Source: Dermatophagoides farinae
Taxonomy: Eukaryota > Arthropoda > Arachnida > Sarcoptiformes > Pyroglyphidae
Length of the DNA: 64,000 nucleotides
Assembly: GCF_024713945.1 (NCBI RefSeq)
Contig: NC_134685.1
Location: forward strand, 2,909,001 to 2,973,000
Direction: 5' to 3'
The notes beneath the pieces were generated by a model. That model did not search any database. It saw only the letters and a list, made by a program, of their open reading frames with translations, and was not told the origin of the DNA. The position numbers were made by a program, and so were the translations under genes. Position 1 is the first letter of the stretch. Each line of letters begins with the position of its first letter. This document shows positions 18,110-30,300 of the stretch, piece by piece.

Positions 18110-19924
18110 ATGTTGATACCGGTTAATCGGCCATTATTACGATATATTATTTTGTCACAAAATTCTAATTATATTAATGTTGGTCGTTATGCTAATCGAA
18201 CATTATCATCATCACCATCATCGGTTTCGAATGCACAGCAATCAAAATCAAATGAACAACCGATAAGTGATAATAGTGATTGGTTCAATGTTGAATCCGG
18301 TACCGATATTAATGAACGTGTAGTACCGAAACCGATTAGCTATCTACCGGATCATCTGCCACAATTACGTAAACGACAAAAACAGAAACCATGGTGGAAA
18401 TTTCGTTATTTCGTTGATGTTAATACATTGCCCAATGAACAGCAAGAATATACAGAACAACCAGAATATCCACCAATATATGAACCAACAGCAGAAGGAA
18501 AACGAAAACAAATTCGTCTTGATTGGTATAATGCAATACGTCGATTACCAACAGCTGAACAAAAAATCTATGAAATAACTAAACATTATGGCCATTTAAG
18601 TCTTATGATTGATCCGGTAATGGCCACTTATAATGCATTACCGGCACAACAATTCATAACACGTACACATTTAATAAATGGATTACCAGAATCATATCGT
18701 TCAACCAATAATGATCGAAAAAATATTGAACATTTACGACAACAAATTCTGGCTATAATTGCTGGACGTTTGTTTGAAGCTAAATCTCGTATCGTATCGT
18801 TTGATTTTCGTAAAACATTACTGTCAACTATTGGCCGTAGTAGCCGTGCGAATGTAATACAATCATTAGCAGAAGATGATATCGTTGCCGATGTTATACA
18901 ATTGTTGATTCAAAATAATAATTCAACCGAACGATTGGATCATCATCTTGATTTCACACCATTCGTCAGTACATCATGGTGGCTGGGTGATTATCCAATT
19001 CCATTTCGAAAATCACATTGGTTTCGTGATAATGAACGAATAAATCAATTGATCACTTATCGTGGTAATCATAGTGTTCATTGGCGAACAATGAATCCAT
19101 TGCCATCGATTGTATCATTCGATGATCCATTATCGTGTACAAAAATTCCGGAATGTAATTATAATCTATTGAAATTAGGTGTCACATTACGTCGTCATAA
19201 TATTATGTCATTGCCTGGATTTTGGCCTGATCGTTCCGGTGGTCATGATTTTCCATACTTATTGGCAATGAATTATGAATCATTAAGACAACGAAAACAA
19301 CGATATGGTTTATCACAATGTATGGATGATCAAGATGTTGTCGATGGTATGGCAATCATATCAGCATTTAGTTGGTTAACCGGAATGGCTAATAATCTTG
19401 GTTTTACATTATATGATCGATTAACATATCCATTGGTTACAAATGTAATCATAACGGATGGACAACATTGGTCATTTTATGTTTATCAATTGAATAATCA
19501 TTGTTTTCATGATGATCTTGTTGCCGATAATGAAAACGATGACAATCGTATTTGTAATCTATGCTGGTCAAGTGGTCAAATGCGTTTATTTGATTCATAT
19601 GAAAATGGTAAACTTCAAAATGTCAACACTGCCGTATTGGATCTGTTGATTGATATGTTGAACATGAAAACTGTTGATAACCATTTATCACCATTAGAAC
19701 TTCGGCCATATTTATCCATCGATAGCCGTCAACAACAACGTGAACGTGATGAATTAACATATAGTTTACGTAGGAAATTTGCCAATCAAATTGATACATT
19801 TGTTGCACGTCGTAAAAAAACTAATCTATGGGAAACGGTATATAAAAATCATAAAGAAGCATTTATCGATGTTAAACGTATACGACCGAAAATTGAAATG
19901 AAATATCCACCATTTTTTAAATGA
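18110..19924 (+). CDS. MRPS30: Mitochondrial ribosomal protein mL65 (MRPS30/PDCD9)
   Basis: A single long exon of 604 residues (human 439). The N-terminus is basic and hydroxylated (MLIPVNRPLLRYIILSQNSN), consistent with mitochondrial import. Family matches are YPPIYEPTAEGKRKQIR, the TRTHLINGLP segment, and the C-terminal VTNVIITDGQHWSFYVYQLN, then CNLCWSS, where human has ITDGKYFSFFCYQLNT and ICWGTQS. It is a component of the mitoribosomal large subunit; the older name PDCD9 refers to an apoptosis link. The extra length lies mainly in the middle and in a C-terminal Arg-rich extension (LSIDSRQQQRERDEL). No internal frame problem is seen, unlike several neighbours. Confidence 0.88.
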   Translation: MLIPVNRPLLRYIILSQNSNYINVGRYANRTLSSSPSSVSNAQQSKSNEQPISDNSDWFNVESGTDINERVVPKPISYLPDHLPQLRKRQKQKPWWKFRYFVDVNTLPNEQQEYTEQPEYPPIYEPTAEGKRKQIRLDWYNAIRRLPTAEQKIYEITKHYGHLSLMIDPVMATYNALPAQQFITRTHLINGLPESYRSTNNDRKNIEHLRQQILAIIAGRLFEAKSRIVSFDFRKTLLSTIGRSSRANVIQSLAEDDIVADVIQLLIQNNNSTERLDHHLDFTPFVSTSWWLGDYPIPFRKSHWFRDNERINQLITYRGNHSVHWRTMNPLPSIVSFDDPLSCTKIPECNYNLLKLGVTLRRHNIMSLPGFWPDRSGGHDFPYLLAMNYESLRQRKQRYGLSQCMDDQDVVDGMAIISAFSWLTGMANNLGFTLYDRLTYPLVTNVIITDGQHWSFYVYQLNNHCFHDDLVADNENDDNRICNLCWSSGQMRLFDSYENGKLQNVNTAVLDLLIDMLNMKTVDNHLSPLELRPYLSIDSRQQQRERDELTYSLRRKFANQIDTFVARRKKTNLWETVYKNHKEAFIDVKRIRPKIEMKYPPFFK

Positions 19925-20099
19925 AAAAAAAAACAACAACAAAAATTTACATAATTTTTTTAATAATTAATCTGATTATAATTGATGATGATGAAATTAA
20001 TAAATAGAAACAACAACAACAAATGAATGAATGGATGATGATGAGAAATGTTTTGTTTTGTTTTCATTTTGGAATGTTTTTTTTTCGTTTCGTTTCGTT

Positions 20100-20802
20100 T
20101 CAAGGAAAGACATTTTTAATCAATACAATTAATGCTGCAAATGCATCCATTATGGATTTACGATCCAATGCTGAACAGCAGAAAATTTTCCATTTATGAC
20201 CATTTAGTAATGGTTGAAAATATTGTTCAATCTGTTGTTCAGTACGTGCTTCTGGTCGATCTTTATGTGTACCGATAATCATACATGGACGGCCACGTAA
20301 ACCAGGATTCATTAATATGGTACGTAATGTGTCCAATGATTGTTGCATTATTGTTTCATTGGATGCAATGTTCACTATGAACAGCAGTGCATGTTTATTT
20401 TCATAATAATTTGACCAAAATGTTTGTAAACGTTCAGAGCCACCTAATTCTTTTATACTCAACATAATACCATTTAATGGTAATGTTTTTATATTGAAAC
20501 CTTCTGTTGGTTCAATTGTATCGACACCAATTTGTTCGCCAACCAATTGTGCTAATAATGTACTTTTACCAGAACCAGATAAACCTAAACAAAGTACTTG
20601 ATATTGATGTTCATTTGTTGTTGTTGATGATGATGATAATAATTGTGGCTTATAGCATAGAATAAAATGCCAACACTAGTAAAAACAAAAAACAATTAAT
20701 CGAAATGAGAACCCCAAAAAAAAATCATCAAAAATTTACCTTTCGAAGATTCGAACGACAAGCAACAAAACTACAATTGAATGCATTTCGAACACCAGAC
20801 AT
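20100..20802 (-). CDS. ARL15: ADP-ribosylation factor-like protein 15
   Basis: Exons 20802-20740 (21 codons) and 20675-20100 (64-nt intron) give 212 residues (human 204). The short first exon ends at RSNLRK and exon 2 opens CWHFILCYKPQ, comparable to CFRALCCKGP of human ARL15, a Cys-rich (probably palmitoylated) head in place of the usual myristoylated Gly2. G1 is GLSGSGKST. The switch II DxxGQ is replaced by KELGGSERLQTFWSNYY, as in ARL15 (KELGG). G4 is GTHKDRPEART and G5 is CSALD. The missing catalytic Gln suggests weak or unusual GTP hydrolysis. ARL15 is known from magnesium transporter (CNNM) and adipocyte studies. The gene converges with mL65. Confidence 0.88.
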
Positions 20803-23778
20803 TTCTTTTCTTCTACCGTTCGACACGCAACACAAAACATGCATATAGAAACATTTATCAACATCGATTAACTTCGATGATTCGTAGCCCCTCCAAAAAA
20901 AAAAAATATCCACAAACACCAAACGAACACTTTTCTTTTTTTCAACTACTCACTGAATATTATTATTCACTATAAAATCATTTTTTGTTTCATAACCACG
21001 TCGATAATGATGGGAAAAAAAGAGAGAAGAAAATTTGATAAGAAAAAAAATCCTAAAAAAACAAAAATGATGCCAATTATCAATCAAGAAAAATGCAAAT
21101 AACAACAACAACAACAACAACATACTTGTATATACAACTATCTTCGAACGTTTCGTTTCGTTTTTTTTGGAACAGCACACTGTGTGTGTATGTGTGGTGT
21201 GTGTAAACTATATATAGCCAAGTTCCAAATTTCATTCTGCTGTTTCAATGATCATCATTTCATTTTTTGTGGAAATCGCATGATATATTTAGAGATGGAG
21301 AGAGAGAGGCAAACACGGTGGCTGATGGTGGTTATAGTGGTGGTCGATTCTTCTTCTTCTTTATCAATGTGAAAAAAGAAGGGATGGAGAATTTTTTTTC
21401 TTAGCTTCTGGATTCATTGAACATCTATCGAATGGAAAAAGAATGTTAACGGTTTTTTTTTCTTGTTTTTTACTTTGATATACCTGTATATTGCAATGAT
21501 ATATTCATTCATTGATTAATGGGAATGTGTGATCATCATCATTCATTCATTAATTTATATGATTTATAATTAGCTTCATTCATGTTTATTTATAAATTTT
21601 TTTTTCTAAATTTCATTTTGTTGTTGTTTTCAAAAAAAAATCTAGATTTTAATTCATATGATGACCACTAGATGCCGTCAGCGTGTAGCAAAAACCATGA
21701 CGAATTTGAACAACGTTCGAATCGAATGTTTTTTTATTGTTTTGTTTTTTTTTTGATAAAAATTTTGTTTGTTGTTGCTTTAGTTCTGACCAGATGGATG
21801 ATAAATATTCCATGAATATTCTGATTGGAATTGAATTGTATCGATTGTGTATGGGAATTATTTTTTTTATTCTTTGGCTACAAAAATCAATTTCACCAAT
21901 TTTCAAACATTTTACCTTATCATTTGTCTCTTATCATGTGTTTGCAAGAACAAAAAGAAGCTAAAGAGAACAATAAAAATGTTCATTTCATTTCATTCTC
22001 TATTTGACCAAGGTCATTTTTTATAGTAAAAAGGTAAAATTATTTTTTTTTTTTAACAACAACAACAGTTCATATCAAATTGTTTGATTTTTTTTTATTA
22101 TTATCAATATTTTACAACAGACTAAACAACAACAACAACCACCACTACTAAATTGAATTTTTAAATGGTCATTGGTTTTGGTGATTACTGAGAAGAAAAC
22201 AAAATGAAATTTGGAATTGTCGTCCCTAATGACAAGAAGAATAACTATATAGCCAAATCGGATCATATATATGGAAAGAAGAAGAAGGAAAAAACTTTTC
22301 AGACTGTTATTGTTTTCGTTGTTGCCAACAATTTTGGTCATTGAATTTTGGACGAAAATTTTTTTTTCACCTTTGATTTCACTTGACATTAGGGCTTTAA
22401 ATCAAATCAAATCCATCTATCCATCCATCAAATCAGCAGAGAGAAAAAAAAGCTCAAAGTTCATCTCATCTGTATATTCAAAAAAAATGTGTGTGTGTGT
22501 TGGTTACCATGGTATGGAAAAATGATTTTTTTTTTTTTTTTTGGTTTTGATAATAATTGCTTTCACGTTTTTTTTCTAGATGTCTTGATTTTTTTTTCAT
22601 CAACAACGAACAACGACCAACAACAACAACAGCAACATACGTGATATTGGAAATATTTATTGGAACCAAATTTTGCGAATAATACAAGGTAAAAGAATTT
22701 TATTTTTCTTTTCAAAATTACGCATATTTTCATATGTGCACTCGAGCAAGCTAGGCCTTTTTGAAATTTTTCCCTACACACACGCACTTCTATATATTAT
22801 GAATCAAACAACGAAAAAACGACTTGTTGCTTGTTGATTTTTTTTTTTGGTCTTTTTCTTGGTGGTGGTTGGTGGTGGATTTTTTTTCTTTTGTTAAAAC
22901 ACCACACACCACACACACATGTTTTCATTCATTCATCCAATTCACTATTTATTGATTATCAACAACAGCAACAACAACAAAAAATTGTATGGTATGTGTG
23001 TGTTAGCTGGACACTTGGTTGGTCATTATCATCATTATTTGGATGATGGTGGTGGTGGACGATTTAAATTTCATTGTATATGTGTGTGTGTGTGCGTGGG
23101 GGGGAGGTAGGGAAAAGTTTAAAAAAAAAATTTTCTGATCATCATCATCATCATCACTATACATTGGCTACTGTATCAAAAGTTCAAGGTTGAATTCTTC
23201 ACTATTTCATTCATTTTTTGATAGCCATAGGTCATCTCATCGATTGATTGTTCTCTTATAACAAACAAACAAACAAACGAACGATGAAGAAAAAAAGAAA
23301 AAAAAACGAAATCAAGTTAAAGAAGAAACTTTTCATTTTTATTTCTTAAAGAAAATAGATCGCGACCCTTGGCCTTTGGCCGTGTGTTTGTTTGTGTGAA
23401 CAATATTTTTTTTTCTTCACTTGGTAAAATTTATACAACATGTGATGAACAAAGACAAAAAAAATTATAAAATATAAACACATGAATGCCCGATAGGCAA
23501 ATTTTGGTGGTGGTGGTGGCGTTAGTGGTGTGTGTGTGTGTGTGTGTGGAAATAAGGTCAAATCAAATCAACAAAAAACAAAACAAAACAATTAGCCCAT
23601 TTTATTGGATCAACAACAATCGATAAAAATCCAATGAAAATGATGAAGATCAAACCTGTGAATAATAAATATTCACACACACACACACAAATACTGTACG
23701 CGTGAGGTCCGTGTGTTTTATCGATCATCAGTAGTTCTAATATACATAACACATACATCGGCAGGGATTCTCTCTGTT

Positions 23779-23827
<49 letters not shown>

Positions 23828-25405
23828 CATTTCATGTTAATCAGTAAAGAACTATTGGGAAAAAAAATATTCAATGAATCGCGATCATCGATAAAATGAA
23901 AATCAGAATTTTTTTTCTGAATGGAAAAGAACGAAAAATTTTTTTTTCAATATCTCTGTGTGTGTGTGTGTGTGTGTGTGTTGAAATGGACAAACAAAAC
24001 AGACAGAAAGATAAGATAAGATAAGATATAATGTGGCCTTTAGGTTATGTTCATTTGATAGAGGTCTATAGGTCAGTAATAATAATAATAATAATATCAG
24101 GTTGTGAAAATCCGGTTGAAGGTAATGGTTTCATTTTTTTTTGTGAAAATCTGGTTTCACAATTTTCATCGTTTTCGTTTTCGTTTTCGAGAAAAAAATC
24201 AATTTATCCACTTACGTAAATGAAATATTACATAATCATCATTTGTTTCAATCAGAAAAAAAATTGGGTACCCCCAGTGAATTGAAAACGAAAAAAAAAA
24301 AATGAAAATTCTGAAAATGAATAATAAAAAAAAAATCACCACTACCCGAGCCGAGGGGTAATAATTGTAGCCGTTGTAGTAGCATTGTCGAATTATAACA
24401 TTCACATAATTCTTTTGTGTCTTGTTTGTTAGTGTGTGTAGGAGGGTATCCTTCTGTTTTCTATTCATTTTTTTTTCGTTTATAAAATACAGCAGGGTAT
24501 TGCACGTACACACACACGACAAGGAGGAGGAGTAGAACAAAAGATGAAAAAAAATAAAACTTTTTTTCCTACAACTAATTTCAATGCTGCTAGCAGTGGA
24601 TTATTACCACTTCCTAACATATTCATATTGTGTGCAAAAAAAAAACACGCGCATTTTCATTTCAAAGTTTCAATTGTGTTCGATCTGCTTGTATTTTTTG
24701 CCGTTGGTCGTTTGTTCGTTTGTTTTTTTTTTTTAATTCATTTTCACATTCGTGTTCTCGTTGTCGTTGGATTTTGTTATTTTTTTTTTGTGTGTGATTG
24801 GCGGTTGTTTTATGCTTTTTTTTGTTCTTGTTCTCTTGCATACAGCATAGAAATTTTTTTTTTTTTTTTGTTTCTCATCCATCATCAACGAAAATCCAGC
24901 ACCAAAAATATAATAAAAATACCACGATTTCTATATTCTTCATTTTGGCGTTTTTCATTTGTTTCTTCTGTTCTGTGTAGCTGGCGATCATTGGCATATG
25001 TGAAACACACACACACACACACACAAATATTGGATGTCGTTGTGCTCTTATCATCATCATCATCATCGTAGTAGTCGTCTTGGTATTCATAATCATTGTT
25101 GGTAATGATGATGATGATGATGATGAATCAACGAAATAACAACGAGAAGCAATAACCAAAACGGCTGCTTAAAAACATTATCGACGCAAGTACCAACATA
25201 ATATATATTGGCAACAAACAAACAAAGAAAAAAAAATCCGGTCCCAAAGACCCGGACAGATAAGAAATACAACGGCAAACGAATTCATACCGGATTCTTG
25301 ATTCATAATCATCACATCACGACGACAACTAAACAACGATTCTGGATTCTAATTGAAACAAAAGTACAAAATTTCTTATTACCGTAACCCACACACGAAA
25401 TAAAA
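20803..25405. other. 4.6-kb noncoding block upstream of MEX3
   Basis: No coding exon with supporting splice sites is recognised. The block must contain the ARL15 promoter side and the MEX3 promoter and leader. Simple repeats dominate: CAA (21098-21121), CA/GT tracts (23525-23548, 23949-23980, 25007-25025), a 41-nt CT tract (23784-23824), GATAA repeats (24009-24026) and CAT/GAT repeats (25049-25067, 25102-25126). A degenerate CTAGATGCCG motif lies at 21667-21676. A TATATATA sequence is at 21210-21217. Confidence 0.6.
23784..23824 (+). repeat. (CT)n microsatellite
   Basis: About 20 uninterrupted CT units. This is the longest perfect dinucleotide tract of this kind on the plus strand here; a GAGA-type tract on the minus strand. 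Confidence 0.95.
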
Positions 25406-26680
25406 ATGCCGGCTAGTCTTTTATGCGATTTTGCCGATATAATTTCGTCATCATCACCATCGTCAACGTCAATGATTGGAAATAATAATAATTTTAGCAA
25501 TTTGAATGGCTTCTTTGGAACCAACAGTGATCAACAACAACATCAACGTAATAATAATAATAATAATAATGATTTAGTAAATGAATTTAATCAATGGTTA
25601 CAAATGTCTGATCAACAACAATCGAATAATAATCAAATATCATTACGATCATCACCACCATCATCATCATCATCGACAGCAGTTAATTCATTATTAAATG
25701 CATTGAATAATATTAACAATAATAATGGTAATCATCATCATCAAAATGATCTATTAAATCATCATCATCATCATCATAATGATCAACATCAACAACAAAT
25801 GATGTTTAAAGCAGCAGCTATTGCCACAACAACAACAGTAACGGGAAATTCGACAATAATGGCAACAACAAAACGTAGCCAGAATACAACGGAATGTGTT
25901 CCAGTACCATCATCGGAACATGTTGCCGAAATTGTTGGCCGACAAGGATGTAAAATAAAAGCATTACGTGCAAAAACCAATACTTATATAAAAACACCGG
26001 TACGTGGTGAAGAACCAGTATTTGTTGTTACTGGCCGTAAAGAAGATGTTAATGCTGCAAAACGTGAAATATTATCGGCTGCTGAACATTTTAGCCAAAT
26101 ACGTGCACAACGTAAAAATAATCCCGGAAATATGGGACCGGCACCAAATGCCCATTTACCTGGCCACATTACCATACAGGTACGTGTACCGTATCGTGTT
26201 GTAGGTCTTGTTGTTGGACCAAAAGGTGCAACTATCAAAAGAATTCAACAACAAACCAATACATATATTATAACACCATCAAGAGAAAAAGATCCAGTAT
26301 TCGAAGTAACCGGATTACCGGATGATGTTGATACGGCACGTAAAGAAATTGAAGCACATATTGCCATACGTACTGGTGGTATAATTGATTCAACAACCAG
26401 ATCTATTGGTACACCGGATGAAACAACAACAAGTAGTGGAACAAATGGAACAAATTCAGATTTTTCCAATTCACCATTACTTTCATCATTTGATAATCTA
26501 TTCATATCGGCATTGACCAATAATAATAATAATCATAATAAATGTAATGATTTTTTCATGTCAACAACAACATCGACAACAATGGCTACAACAAAAATGT
26601 CTACTAGTTCAACATCATCATCATTTTTGAATCATTCACCATCATCGATTGCTAAATTGATTGGTAATAATAATTCAATA

Positions 26681-26714
<34 letters not shown>

Positions 26715-27337
26715 AGCCATCATCATTATCAACGACATCTTCATCTTCATCTGCTTCATCATCATCATATAAAAGTCAAACATTTAAAGAACTTTGTTCA
26801 ATTTTTCATATGAATGGTGATCATCATCATAATTCATCATTATCAACATCACCACCAAATTCATTAACATCATCTGGCCAAACAACAACTAGTAATGGAT
26901 CATATGATATTGATGAAGGTATTGGTGATGATTCACCAACATCATTTGATCATTTATTGGCCACTAATATTAATAATAATAATAATAATAATACGTTTAC
27001 ATCATTTAATTCATTTCAATCAATGTGGCCATCATCATCATCATCATCAAATGAATCATCAACAACATCATCAACAAGAAATGGTTCATTTCAATTAATT
27101 GATGATTATAATAATCATCATCATGCAACATCATTAGGCAATAATAATAATGAAACATCATCATTAATGATGGTTATGGATCAACAACGTCGTTCAAGTT
27201 TAGAATCAAATATTCCAATCAACAATAATAATAATAATAATAATCATTTATCATTAGCTACAATGACTACATCATCATCACCATTATCTTCTTTATCTAT
27301 ATCCGGTATATCAAATATTGGTTCTTCCATTATATAA
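25406..27337 (+). CDS. MEX3: MEX3 family RNA-binding protein (two KH domains)
   Basis: A single exon of 643 residues. The start [11 protein letters not shown] matches the conserved MPSSL-type N-terminus of MEX3 proteins, which fixes the ATG. KH1 (about residues 158-222) contains [20 protein letters not shown] and [19 protein letters not shown]2 (about 252-318) contains [20 protein letters not shown] and [18 protein letters not shown]. Between them is [16 protein letters not shown]3 proteins bind 3' UTRs of cell-fate mRNAs, as C. elegans MEX-3 does. The remaining half is low complexity with Asn, Ser, His and Gln runs. The vertebrate-type C-terminal RING finger is absent in this exon; the protein ends [11 protein letters not shown]. 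The gene is isolated between large repeat-rich blocks, as expected of a developmental regulator. Confidence 0.93.
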
Positions 27338-30300
27338 TAATAATAATAATAACAATGTGTGTATGTATTTGTAATGTTTACGTTGTTTGTGTATGTGTGT
27401 GTGGTGTGTTTATTTTTCAAATTTTTTTTTCATAATATTTCACCAGTATTCCAAAAGAAAGAAATAGAAAAATATGAACATTGATGACTGCCAATATTTT
27501 CAATGAAATCAACACATTTTTTTTTTAATAAACATCTATATATCTACTTATTTTTTTTCCACCGCCAACCCAAACTTTTCACCAGTACCAGAAATTTTTC
27601 CCAAATTTTTTTTTCTTTTGATCCATATATAAACATTTATATTGTTTTGTTGTTTTTTTTTTATTTTGTTGCAACACATATCTAACAATAATAATGATGA
27701 TGATGATGATGATGATGATATAAGATGAGACATTCACAAAAGACATGACAACTCATCCATCTATCTATCCATCCATCCAAAATGTAAACTTTTAGCTTCC
27801 ACAAACAAACAAACAAACAAACAAAAAAAAAAAATAACGAACGAACGAACAGAATTCAGAAATTTTTTTTTATCATCATCAGAGTTTTATATATATTTAA
27901 TAATTTAAGAAAAAGAATGATTATTTAACAGATTATTATTATTATTTTAAAGAAAAAGTAATAGATTCATTATTGATTGATTGATTTATATATTCATCAT
28001 CATGATTATCATAAGATTTACAATTCGTGTTCATATAATATATACAAATAAAAACACAAACAAAAATCATATATACACACACAGACACACAATTATCTAT
28101 CTTTTTTATTTTGATTTGATTTGATTGATTATTATTAATTATGATGATTATCGATTGTTCTTTTGCTGCTTTTTTTCTGTCTCGAATGTTCCAAATGTTC
28201 CAGATTTTTTTTCTTCATCTTTTTTTATATCGTATTTAATCTAATTGATTTTTTTTTTGTCTTTTATATATTTTTTTATTTGTTTTTTTTTTCTTTTCAA
28301 ATCCCATACACACACACACACACACACACATACACAGAGATATACAGAATCCAACATGAAACAAACAAAAGAATACCTACAGAATCTCATTGTCAAACAT
28401 TATTTTTTTTCTGTTCATTTTCTTTTTTTTCACTTTTAAATTGATCTTTATGAATACCTATTATTACCTAGAGCGACAAATTTATGAAATATTAGTTATC
28501 AGCAAAGACAAAACAAACAAACAAACAAAAGATGATGTTGAGTTTTACCTTTATCTAATCTAATAATAATAATATCTCAATATGTGTTCAATTCGTTTTT
28601 TTTTCATTATATATTGATATTGATTGATTGATTGATAAATTATGATGATTATTTAGCATCTTTAAGTGATGATTATTTTTTCTTCTGTTCGTTTTCAGTT
28701 TTTGTTTTTTTTTTTGATTTTTTTCTTTCTATCTCACTAAAACACAGCAGCCAAACACACACACATATATCACTCACTGACTTTTTTTTCAAATTTCTGA
28801 TCTCACACCCATTGATCTGATTGATATTACAAAATTAAATGTACAACAACAACAATTAACCGATATATAAATAGTGATTGATCCATTATCCATTATTATT
28901 ATTAATCCACCAAACAAACAAATTGAATTTCCATAATTTATAATAATAGATTACAACGACGACACTTACAAATCATGTGCTTATTTGATATGAAAAATTT
29001 CTTCTTTTTTTTTTGATATTTCTAAATCTGTAATAAATTAACAAAAAAAAAAAAAAAATTCTACGACAAATTAAGCAATCAACAACACACACCCACACAA
29101 ACATATGCAACAATGTTTTTAAATGTCACCGGAAAAGTACAAAAAAAAAAAAAAAAATTTTTTTCTCGTTTAGAAATTGTGTCGAAATAGCCATCGATGC
29201 GATCCATTTAGTACAAGAAGATTATTAAGAAGATGGTCGTTTTTTTCTCCCCCCCCCCAGTGTGTGTGTGTACGTGTTAATTGAACATTTAGCTAATGAA
29301 TATATTCTGAATGTGGTGCCAAAATAAAACAGAATTTTTTTTCTCTCTTCTTTTTGCAACAACAACAACAACAAAAAAATTTTCAATCAAAAATTTCAAA
29401 TTGTCAAATTCACACCTACACACACATATATACAATACAATCTCTCTCTCTCTATATATAAATATATAAAAATATTGGATTTATATTTTTTATTTCGTGT
29501 TATATTCTTTTACAACATTTATTTATATTCAATAATAATTATTATATATTAATTGATGATCGATAATCGATTGATTGATTGATTGATAAAAAAAAAATTT
29601 TTTCTACAAATCCACAACACACACACACAACACTTTGAAAAACAGTTTCTGTCTTTTTTTTTGAAATTTTCATTTTTAGTTTACGTTTTTTTTTCTACAT
29701 GTGACAAACACACCCACACCTCATGTATCGCAAAATTCAAAAATTTTTTTCTACTTCTTTTTTTTTGATGTTCCAAAAAAACACACAATACACAACAGCG
29801 ACAACAACCAAATTTTCAATCAATCAAATCAAATCGAATCGACCACATGATATATTTATATATATCGATTATATATAATCACAATAATAAACTCAATATA
29901 TACACACACACACATACACATATGTCGTAATTTCGAAAAAAAAATTTTTTTTGGCTTCTACTTTTTAAAACTTTAAAAACTACCAGTTTTACAATTTATA
30001 AATAAATAAATTAAAAAAAATTTTAAAATTTTAAAATTCGTTTGCCACCACCACCACCACCATCGTCATTGTCAAAAAATGTCAGAAAAAACAGTGATGT
30101 GCATGATGGTGTGTGTGTGTGTGTGGTTTGTACTGAATGAATGAATGAATTTGTTGGCCATAATCTGGTTGGATGCACTGGATGGATGGAGGGTTTTTTT
30201 TTGTTCGTTTGCAGCTGTGTTGTTGCTTGATGTGTAAACTGAAAACTAGTCGACCTTCCATTCGGCCATCCACATTCAAGTTTTTTTTGTTTGTTCATAA

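Noticed and set aside
24544-25071. 175-codon plus-strand frame upstream of MEX3
   Set aside because: Composed almost entirely of T-rich sequence read as Phe/Leu/Ser runs, with CA and CAT microsatellites at its end; nothing protein-like.
20950-25100. Hidden gene in the MEX3 upstream block
   Set aside because: All longer frames consist of homopolymer or microsatellite translations (Phe, His-Thr, Glu-Arg runs); no splice-linked conserved motif was found.
26245-26520. Minus-strand open frames across the MEX3 KH domains
   Set aside because: Shadow frames of a strongly conserved plus-strand coding region.
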